Below, one piece after another: positions 58,339 through 64,000 of a stretch of DNA of 64,000 nucleotides. Within the stretch, counting starts at the first letter, position 1; each line of letters starts with the position of its first letter. The position numbers and the translations under genes were made by a program. The notes beneath the pieces are model-generated. The model saw only the letters and a list, made by a program, of their open reading frames with translations, searched no databases and was not told the DNA's origin. This DNA is from Mycolicibacterium vulneris (lineage in GTDB: Bacteria > Actinomycetota > Actinomycetes > Mycobacteriales > Mycobacteriaceae): the NCBI RefSeq assembly GCF_002104765.1, contig NZ_NCXM01000030.1:1-64000 (forward strand), written 5' to 3'.

Positions 58339-58899
58339 GTGAACCGCTTCAAGATCCGCCTCGGCCTTCCCGCGCTCGCCATCGCCGGGGTGATGGCCGT
58401 TCTGGCCGCCCTGCTGAGCGGTTGCGGAGCCGGCCAGGTGTCGCAGATGGCGGTCCAGGAGCCCGCCATCAACGGCAACAAGATCACGTTCAACAACGTG
58501 GCGTTGCGCGACATCCGGATCCAGGCCAACCAAAGCGGCGACTACCTCAAGCCGGGCCGGACCGTGGACCTGGTGCTGGTGGCCGTGAACCAGTCGCCGA
58601 ATTCCGCTGACCGGCTGGTCGGCATCACCACCGACATCGGCACGGTGACGGTCAGCGGCGACGCCCGGCTGCCCGCCGGCGGGACGCTGTTCGTCGGTAC
58701 GCCCGACGGGCAGAAGGTGGCTCCCGGCCCGGTCGGTTCCAACACCGCGGCGGCCGAGGCGACCATCAATCTGGCCAAGCCGATCTCCAATGGCCTCACC
58801 TACAACTTCACCTTCAACTTCGAGAAGGCCGGGCAGGCCACCGTCGCCGTGCCGATTTCGGCCGGGTTGACGCCGCCGCAGCAAAACCAAGCGGGGTAA
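58339..58899 (+). CDS. lpqE: Lipoprotein LpqE
   Basis: A 186-aa lipoprotein (Rv3584, 182 aa). The signal peptide LPALAIAGVMAVLAALLSGC ends with lipidated Cys 29. The mature part is a compact beta-rich domain (ALRDIRIQANQSGDYLKPGR, VDLVLVAVNQSPNSADRLVG), resembling copper-chaperone PCu(A)C-like or immunoglobulin-like folds; no Met/His metal cluster is obvious. The start is GTG at 58339, with AGGAGG eight bases upstream. The gap from carD (58061-58338) holds no gene; TACTGT at 58288-58293 could be its -10. Confidence 0.9.
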   Translation: MNRFKIRLGLPALAIAGVMAVLAALLSGCGAGQVSQMAVQEPAINGNKITFNNVALRDIRIQANQSGDYLKPGRTVDLVLVAVNQSPNSADRLVGITTDIGTVTVSGDARLPAGGTLFVGTPDGQKVAPGPVGSNTAAAEATINLAKPISNGLTYNFTFNFEKAGQATVAVPISAGLTPPQQNQAG

Positions 58900-58936
58900 C
58901 CGCCTGTCGTGACGCGGGCTTGTCGTAGCGGCTCGA

Positions 58937-58942
58937 TACCGT
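58937..58942 (+). promoter_or_regulatory. Leaderless promoter of radA
   Basis: TACCGT, six bases before the radA GTG at 58949. Confidence 0.5.
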
Positions 58943-58948
58943 CATGGC

Positions 58949-60385
58949 GTGGCAACAGCGCGCTCCCAATACCGGTGTTCGGAATGCCGGCATATCACTG
59001 CGAAGTGGGTCGGCCGCTGCATGGAGTGCGGCACCTGGGGCGCCGTCGACGAGGTCCCGCTACTCAGTGCGGCCGCCGGTCGACGCAGCGGCCTTGCCAC
59101 GGCATCGCCGGCCGTGCCCATCACCTCCATCGAGCCCAACGCCAGCCAGCACCGCACGACGGGGGTAGACGAACTCGACCGCGTGCTCGGCGGCGGTGTG
59201 GTGCCCGGCTCGGTCACGCTGCTGGCCGGTGATCCGGGCGTTGGCAAGTCGACGCTGCTACTCGAGGTCGCGCATCGCTGGGCGCAATCCGGCCGCCGCG
59301 CGCTGTACATCTCGGGTGAGGAGTCCGCGGGCCAGATCCGGCTGCGCGCCGACCGCATCGGCTGCGGCAGCGACGAGCTCTATCTAGCCGCGGAATCCGA
59401 CCTGCACACCGTGCTCGAGCACATCGCCACGGTCAGACCCGCTCTGGTGATCGTGGACTCGGTGCAGACCATGTCCACCGCCGAGGCCGATGGCGTGGCC
59501 GGCGGCGTCACGCAGGTGCGTGCGGTGACGTCGGCGCTGACGGCCGCGGCCAAAACCAATGCGGTCGCGCTGATCCTGGTCGGGCACGTCACCAAGGACG
59601 GGGCCATCGCCGGGCCGCGTTCCCTCGAGCATCTGGTGGACGTGGTGCTGCACTTCGAAGGCGACCGCAACGGCTCACTGCGCATGGTCCGGGGGATCAA
59701 GAACCGGTTCGGGGCCGCCGACGAGGTCGGGTGTTTCCTGTTGCACGACAACGGGATCGAGGGCGTCGCCGACCCATCGAACCTGTTCCTGGATCAGCGT
59801 CCGGCGCCGGTCCCCGGCACCGCGATCACGGTGACGCTCGACGGCAAACGGCCGCTCATCGGCGAGGTGCAGGCGCTGCTGGCCACGCCGGCGGGCGGGT
59901 CGCCGCGGCGCGCCGTCAGCGGCATCGACCACTCCCGGGCCGCAATGATCACCGCGGTGCTGGAAAAGCACGCCAAGCTGCCCATCGGCGCCAACGACAT
60001 CTACCTGTCCACGGTCGGCGGGATGCGGCTGACCGATCCGTCGTCGGACCTGGCGGTCGCAGTCGCGCTCGCTTCGGCGCTGGCCGACCTGCCGCTGCCC
60101 ACCACGGCGGTGATGATCGGCGAGGTGGGTCTGGCCGGGGACCTCCGACGGGTCAGCGGCATGGAGCGGCGCCTGTCCGAAGCCGCGCGCCAGGGCTTCA
60201 GCATCGCGCTCATCCCGGACGGGGACGATCCCCGGCGCGAGATCGTGCCGAACGGGATGCGGGCGCTGCGCGCACCCACCATCGTGGCGGCGCTGGAGCA
60301 CATGATCGACATCGCCGACCACCGCGGCGGCGCGCCCGCAAACCCGCGGCGGCTGGACGTGTGGCGCGCTCGGCCTGAAGAATGA
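58949..60385 (+). CDS. radA: DNA repair protein RadA (Sms)
   Basis: A 478-aa RadA. The N-terminal zinc finger is C10-x2-C13-x10-C24-x2-C27; Walker A GDPGVGKST is at 94-102; the RadA-specific KNRFG motif follows in RGIKNRFGAADEVG; the C-terminal Lon-like domain contains STVGGMRLTDPSSDLAVAVA. RadA drives branch migration in recombination intermediates. GTG at 58949 is the start. disA follows after six bases, a conserved pairing in which RadA can modulate DisA activity. Confidence 0.96.
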   Translation: MATARSQYRCSECRHITAKWVGRCMECGTWGAVDEVPLLSAAAGRRSGLATASPAVPITSIEPNASQHRTTGVDELDRVLGGGVVPGSVTLLAGDPGVGKSTLLLEVAHRWAQSGRRALYISGEESAGQIRLRADRIGCGSDELYLAAESDLHTVLEHIATVRPALVIVDSVQTMSTAEADGVAGGVTQVRAVTSALTAAAKTNAVALILVGHVTKDGAIAGPRSLEHLVDVVLHFEGDRNGSLRMVRGIKNRFGAADEVGCFLLHDNGIEGVADPSNLFLDQRPAPVPGTAITVTLDGKRPLIGEVQALLATPAGGSPRRAVSGIDHSRAAMITAVLEKHAKLPIGANDIYLSTVGGMRLTDPSSDLAVAVALASALADLPLPTTAVMIGEVGLAGDLRRVSGMERRLSEAARQGFSIALIPDGDDPRREIVPNGMRALRAPTIVAALEHMIDIADHRGGAPANPRRLDVWRARPEE

Positions 60386-60391
60386 CCTGTT

Positions 60392-61465
60392 GTGACTCGT
60401 CCGACGCTGCGTGAGACTGTCGCCCGCCTTGCTCCGGGCACCGGGCTGCGCGACGGCCTGGAACGCATCCTGCGTGGGCGTACCGGCGCGCTGATCGTGC
60501 TCGGCAACGACGAGGCCGTCGAGGCCATCTGCGACGGTGGCTTCGCTCTGGACGTGCGCTACGCGCCCACCCGGCTGCGCGAGCTGGCGAAGATGGACGG
60601 CGCCGTCGTGCTGTCCACCGACGGAAGCCGCATCGTGCGGGCGAACGTGCAGCTGGTCCCGGACCCGTCGATCGCCACCGACGAGTCGGGCACCCGGCAC
60701 CGCTCCGCGGAGCGGGCCGCGATCCAGACCGGCTACCCGGTGATCTCGGTCAGCCACTCGATGAACATCGTGACCGTCTACGTGGGCGGCGAGCGCCACG
60801 TGGTCGCCGACTCGGCGACCATCCTGTCGCGGGCCAACCAGGCCATCGCAACCCTGGAGCGGTACAAGATCCGTCTCGACGAGGTCAGCAGGCAGCTGTC
60901 GCGCGCGGAGATCGAGGACTTCGTGACGCTGCGCGACGTCATGACCGTGGTGCAGCGGCTGGAGCTGGCCCGTCGGATCAGCCAGGTGATCGACAACGAC
61001 GTCGTCGAACTCGGCACCGACGGGCGCCAACTGCGGCTTCAGCTCGACGAGCTGCTGGGCGGCAACGACAACGCCCGCGAACTGATCGTGCGCGACTACC
61101 ACGCCAGCCCGGAGCCGTTGTCCGAGGTGCAGATGTCGGCCACGCTGGACGAGCTGGATGCGCTCTCGGATACCGAGCTGCTCGACTTCACCATCCTGGC
61201 AAAGGTTTTCGGGTATCCGACCACCGCCGAGGCGCAGGACTCGGCGGTCAGCCCCCGCGGCTACCAGGCGCTGGCCGGCATTCCCCGGTTGCAGTTCGCC
61301 CACGCCGACCTACTGGTCCGCTCGTTCGGGACGCTGCAGAACGTGCTGGCGGCCAGCGCCAGCGACCTGCAATCGGTCGACGGTATCGGCGCGATGTGGG
61401 CCCGCCACGTGCGGGAGGGACTGTCGCAGCTGGCGGAGTCTACGATCACCGACTCGTTGAGCTAG
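60392..61465 (+). CDS. disA: Diadenylate cyclase DisA
   Basis: A 357-aa DisA. The DAC catalytic motifs are DGA (D69-A71 in KMDGAVVLSTDG) and RHR (R102-R104 in GTRHRSAERAA). A helical linker and a C-terminal helix-hairpin-helix domain (DLQSVDGIGAMWARHVREGL) bind DNA junctions. It makes c-di-AMP from two ATP and scans DNA integrity. It is co-transcribed with radA; start GTG at 60392. Confidence 0.96.
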   Translation: MTRPTLRETVARLAPGTGLRDGLERILRGRTGALIVLGNDEAVEAICDGGFALDVRYAPTRLRELAKMDGAVVLSTDGSRIVRANVQLVPDPSIATDESGTRHRSAERAAIQTGYPVISVSHSMNIVTVYVGGERHVVADSATILSRANQAIATLERYKIRLDEVSRQLSRAEIEDFVTLRDVMTVVQRLELARRISQVIDNDVVELGTDGRQLRLQLDELLGGNDNARELIVRDYHASPEPLSEVQMSATLDELDALSDTELLDFTILAKVFGYPTTAEAQDSAVSPRGYQALAGIPRLQFAHADLLVRSFGTLQNVLAASASDLQSVDGIGAMWARHVREGLSQLAESTITDSLS

Positions 61466-61489
61466 GAGCGCTGCAGCGCGTTCGGAGCC

Positions 61490-62299
61490 TCAGCCGGCCG
61501 GCTGCGGGGGCACCGGCGGTGCCTCCGGCTGGGGCACGGCACCCGGCTGACCCGGCCCGGGCACCGGTCCCGGTGGGGGCGGCGGCTGGTTCATGATGAA
61601 CGGAACCGGCATCGAGCGCAGATTGCCCAGCTGCACCACGAGGTTGTAGGTGCCCGGCCCGATCGCCGGCCGCGGCAGCGGGCAGTGCGGCGCCGAGCCC
61701 ATGCCCGTCCAGGTCACCGCGGTGGTCACCTGCTCGCCCGGCGTGAAGGTTTTGATCAGCGTCTCGTTGGACGGGGCGCAGTCCAGGTTCGACCACAGCC
61801 TCTTGTTGTCCAGCGAGTAGACGTAGGCCGCCAGCACCGCGGCGCCGACGTCGCGCTTGCAGGCCACCAGGCCGATGTTGGTGACGACCATGGTGAACTT
61901 CGGCTGGTCACCGATGAAGTACTGGGGCGCATTGGTCAGACCCTTGACCGCCAGCGTCGAATCGGGGCAGTCGTCGCCCTCCTTCAGCACCGGCGGAGGT
62001 TGGACCGCGGCGGTGGGTGTGGGGGTCTCGGGGTTCTGACCCTGCGCCGGCGGTACCGCCGGAGCGGGGCCCTCGGGTCCCGGCGGTGGGGGCGCTTGGG
62101 GCGCAGGCGATCCCGGCTTGTTCTGAGCGGCGCTGGCTTTATCGGCATTGGCGGGCTTGGCTCCCGCGTTATGCCCCATGAAGGCGATGACGATGGCGGC
62201 CACGATCCCGATCACGACGACCGCGATACCAATGGCCAGGCCTCTGCGCCGCCAATAGATCTCGGTGGGGAGCGGGCCACGCGGTTCCAGATCGAGCAC
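61490..62299 (-). CDS. Single-pass membrane protein, Rv3587c-like
   Basis: A 269-aa protein. A short cytoplasmic N-terminus leads to one transmembrane helix (GLAIGIAVVVIGIVAAIVIAF, roughly 20-41). A Pro/Ala-rich linker follows, then a conserved extracytoplasmic domain with four cysteines (GDDCPDSTLAVKGLTNAPQY, GLVACKRDVGAAVLAAYVYS, LDCAPSNETL, HCPLPRPAIGPGTYNL), and finally a Pro/Gly-rich tail. The function is unknown. GTG at 62299 (VLDLEPRGPLP) matches the orthologue and has TACGCT six bases upstream; an ATG at 62371 would add 24 residues across that promoter. Confidence 0.88.
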   Translation of the reverse strand: MLDLEPRGPLPTEIYWRRRGLAIGIAVVVIGIVAAIVIAFMGHNAGAKPANADKASAAQNKPGSPAPQAPPPPGPEGPAPAVPPAQGQNPETPTPTAAVQPPPVLKEGDDCPDSTLAVKGLTNAPQYFIGDQPKFTMVVTNIGLVACKRDVGAAVLAAYVYSLDNKRLWSNLDCAPSNETLIKTFTPGEQVTTAVTWTGMGSAPHCPLPRPAIGPGTYNLVVQLGNLRSMPVPFIMNQPPPPPGPVPGPGQPGAVPQPEAPPVPPQPAG

Positions 62300-62305
62300 G
62301 TTCGC

Positions 62306-62311
62306 AGCGTA
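62306..62311 (-). promoter_or_regulatory. Leaderless promoter of the Rv3587c-like gene
   Basis: TACGCT on the minus strand (62311-62306), six bases before the GTG at 62299. Confidence 0.5.
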
Positions 62312-62422
62312 GGCCCAGGTCACATCGATTCGGCTGACCCGCCTCGGCGTGTCGCCAGGTTTGCTGGGCAACCGGCGTGTAGTGGCGGTGCCGAACCCGG
62401 CCGCGCGGGTGCCTATTCGGTG

Positions 62423-63040
62423 CTATTCGCCTATGTCGCCGGCGTGGTCGCACAACTCCGCCCGCCCGTCCGCAAGGTGGTAGGTGACCCCTGCCACCGC
62501 GACCGTGCCCGCGGCCACCCGCTCGGCGATAATCGCCGAGCGAGACGTCAGTTGCGCAACGGTTTCGCAGACGTGTCGCTTCTCGAACTCGTCCACGCGG
62601 CTCAGGCCCTCGCGCCGGCCCATCAGGATCGATGGGGCCACGCGTTCCACCACATCGCGCACGAAACCGCCCGGTATCGTGCCGTCGTCGATCGCGGCCA
62701 GAGCCGCCTTGACGGCGCCGCAGCTGTCGTGACCCAGCACGACGATGAGCGGCACATTGAGGACCGCCACGGCGAACTCGATGGAGCCCAACACCGCCGA
62801 ATCGATGGCCTGCCCGGCGGTGCGCACCACGAACATGTCGCCCAGGCCCTGATCGAAGATGAGCTCGGCGGCCACCCGGCTGTCGGCGCAGCCGAACACG
62901 ACCGCGGTGGGGCTCTGACCCGCGGCCAGGCTCGCCCGATGCTCAACACTTTGGCTGGGATGCTGTGGCTTACCGGCGACGAATCGCTCGTTACCCTCTT
63001 TGAGTGACTTCCACGCGGTTACCGGACTGGTGTTAGGCAT
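62423..63040 (-). CDS. canB: Beta-class carbonic anhydrase CanB
   Basis: A 205-aa beta-carbonic anhydrase (Rv3588c, 207 aa). The zinc ligands are C51 (FGCADSR), H104 and C107 (LGHDSCGA), with the D53/R55 dyad at the active site. It interconverts CO2 and bicarbonate in the cytoplasm. ATG at 63040 (MPNTSPVTAWKSLKEGNERF) gives the family N-terminus; upstream in-frame starts would run into mutY. It is divergent from mutY, with start codons only 10 bases apart. Confidence 0.95.
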   Translation of the reverse strand: MPNTSPVTAWKSLKEGNERFVAGKPQHPSQSVEHRASLAAGQSPTAVVFGCADSRVAAELIFDQGLGDMFVVRTAGQAIDSAVLGSIEFAVAVLNVPLIVVLGHDSCGAVKAALAAIDDGTIPGGFVRDVVERVAPSILMGRREGLSRVDEFEKRHVCETVAQLTSRSAIIAERVAAGTVAVAGVTYHLADGRAELCDHAGDIGE

Positions 63041-63050
63041 GGCTGACATC

Positions 63051-63950
63051 ATGCCGCATCCGCCGGTTGCGGGCCCAGAATTCATACCGGTCACCAATCT
63101 TGTTCACTGGTACGAAAGTTCGCGCCGCGATCTGCCTTGGCGCGAGCCGGGGGTGAGCGCCTGGCAGATCCTGGTCAGCGAATTCATGCTGCAGCAGACG
63201 CCGGTATCCCGGGTGCTGCCGATTTGGACGAATTGGGTGCAGCGCTGGCCAACCCCGTCGGCCACGGCCGCGGCAACCGCCGCCGACGTGCTGCGCGCCT
63301 GGGGCAAGCTCGGCTATCCGCGCCGGGCCAAGCGGCTACACGAGTGCGCGATCGTGATCGCGCGCGATCATGGCGACGCCGTGCCCGACGACGTCGACAC
63401 CCTGCTGACGCTGCCCGGTGTGGGTAGCTACACCGCCCGTGCCATCGCCTGCTTCGCGTACGGCCAGTCGGTACCGGTGGTGGACACCAACGTGCGCCGC
63501 GTGGTGGCGCGCGTGGTGCACGGTCTGGCCGACGCGGGTGCGCCGTCGGCGACGCGCGACCACGCGGACGTGTCGGCGCTGCTGCCCGCCGACGGAACGG
63601 CACCGAAGTTCTCCGTCGCGCTGATGGAACTGGGCGCGACGGTGTGTACGGCGCGCGCGCCACGCTGCGGGCTGTGCCCGCTGGACCGGTGCGCGTGGCG
63701 GGACGCCGGCCATCCGCCCGCGCAGGGTCCGGCCCGCCGCGTTCAGACCTACGCCGGAACCGACCGTCAGGTCCGCGGTCGTCTGATGGATGTGTTGCGC
63801 GCCAACGACTCTCCGGTAACCCGCGCCGAGCTGGATGTGGCCTGGCTGACCGATACCGCACAGCGCGACCGCGCGCTGTATTCCCTGCTGGCCGACGGCT
63901 TGGTGACGCAGACGCGCGACGGCCGGTTCGCGCTGGCCGGCGAGGAGTAG
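63051..63950 (+). CDS. mutY: Adenine DNA glycosylase MutY
   Basis: A 299-aa MutY (M. tuberculosis, 304 aa). The catalytic E44 lies in SEFMLQQTP, the helix-hairpin-helix is LPGVGSYTARAI (121-132) with catalytic D145 in VVDTNVRRV, and the 4Fe-4S cysteines are C199, C206, C209 and C214. It removes A mispaired with 8-oxoG. ATG at 63051 (MPHPPVAGPEF) is preferred; an ATG four codons earlier overlaps the canB start codon. Confidence 0.94.
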   Translation: MPHPPVAGPEFIPVTNLVHWYESSRRDLPWREPGVSAWQILVSEFMLQQTPVSRVLPIWTNWVQRWPTPSATAAATAADVLRAWGKLGYPRRAKRLHECAIVIARDHGDAVPDDVDTLLTLPGVGSYTARAIACFAYGQSVPVVDTNVRRVVARVVHGLADAGAPSATRDHADVSALLPADGTAPKFSVALMELGATVCTARAPRCGLCPLDRCAWRDAGHPPAQGPARRVQTYAGTDRQVRGRLMDVLRANDSPVTRAELDVAWLTDTAQRDRALYSLLADGLVTQTRDGRFALAGEE

Positions 63951-63954
63951 TCCG

Positions 63955-64000
63955 TCAGGCCGACGGGCGCGGCGCCCCCAGAAACGACTCGACCGCCTCG
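63955..64000 (-). CDS. C-terminal end of a minus-strand gene, possibly alpha/beta hydrolase
   Basis: The last 15 codons read EAVESFLGAPRPSA and stop with TGA at 63957-63955. In M. tuberculosis a hydrolase gene (Rv3591c) lies beyond mutY on this strand, and the ending fits the last helix of an alpha/beta hydrolase. Too short for a firm call. Confidence 0.45.
   Translation of the reverse strand, partial: EAVESFLGAPRPSA

Overview
The window is from a high-GC actinobacterium of the genus Mycobacterium. Nearly every gene has a recognisable counterpart, in the same order, in the M. tuberculosis block running from the hsaG/hsaE/kstD cluster (Rv3535c-Rv3537) to mutY (Rv3589). Leaderless promoters (TANNNT six or seven bases before an ATG or GTG), GTG/TTG starts and 1- or 4-base gene overlaps are typical of the genus. 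The PPE genes that interrupt the M. tuberculosis locus (PPE63, PPE64) are absent, so a non-tuberculous species is likely; I cannot name it.

Positions 1-41181 are the steroid (cholesterol) catabolic region, in modules. (i) hsaG/hsaE and kstD/chsH3 lie either side of one KstR operator. (ii) The side-chain 'igr' operon cyp125-chsE1-chsE2-chsH2-chsH1-ltp2 is divergent from fadA5, with two KstR operators between. (iii) An NTF2-like gene, ddn and a broken second ddn copy follow. (iv) The KstR2 regulon for rings C/D comprises two SDR genes, echA20-ipdA-ipdB-ipdC, fadA6-kstR2, ipdF-fadE30 and fadD3-fadE31-fadE32-fadE33, with three KstR2 operators. (v) aspB and nat follow. (vi) The A/B-ring genes hsaA-hsaD-hsaC-hsaB and the reductase kshB diverge from a pair of KstR operators. 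(vii) fadE34 and kstR itself share one perfect KstR operator. Together these genes oxidise the side chain, open rings A/B, and degrade the remaining indanedione propionate (HIP) to central metabolites.

Accessory material interrupts this core in three places. A SatD-like protein with a membrane partner (17384-18768) sits where M. tuberculosis has fdxB and Rv3555c. About 3 kb (29741-32544) between nat and hsaB holds a membrane-anchored coiled-coil protein, a CHAD-domain pseudogene and a membrane-anchored FMN glutamate-synthase-like protein; both intact genes have SigF-like promoter elements. A zinc-type ABC transporter operon with a strong Zur-box candidate (42333-45011) sits between the LacI-family regulator and lppH.

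Positions 45050-64000 are mostly conserved housekeeping genes: lppH, pxpA, a metallo-beta-lactamase-fold protein and an ArsB-like transporter, then a large LuxR-type ATPase regulator divergent from an FAD monooxygenase (a 16-bp perfect palindrome lies between them) and a secreted glycerophosphodiesterase. After these come rlmB-like, cysS, ispF, ispD, carD, lpqE, radA, disA (c-di-AMP synthase), a membrane protein, canB and mutY. The last 46 bases are the end of a further minus-strand gene. No CRISPR array, rRNA, insertion sequence or convincing tRNA was seen.
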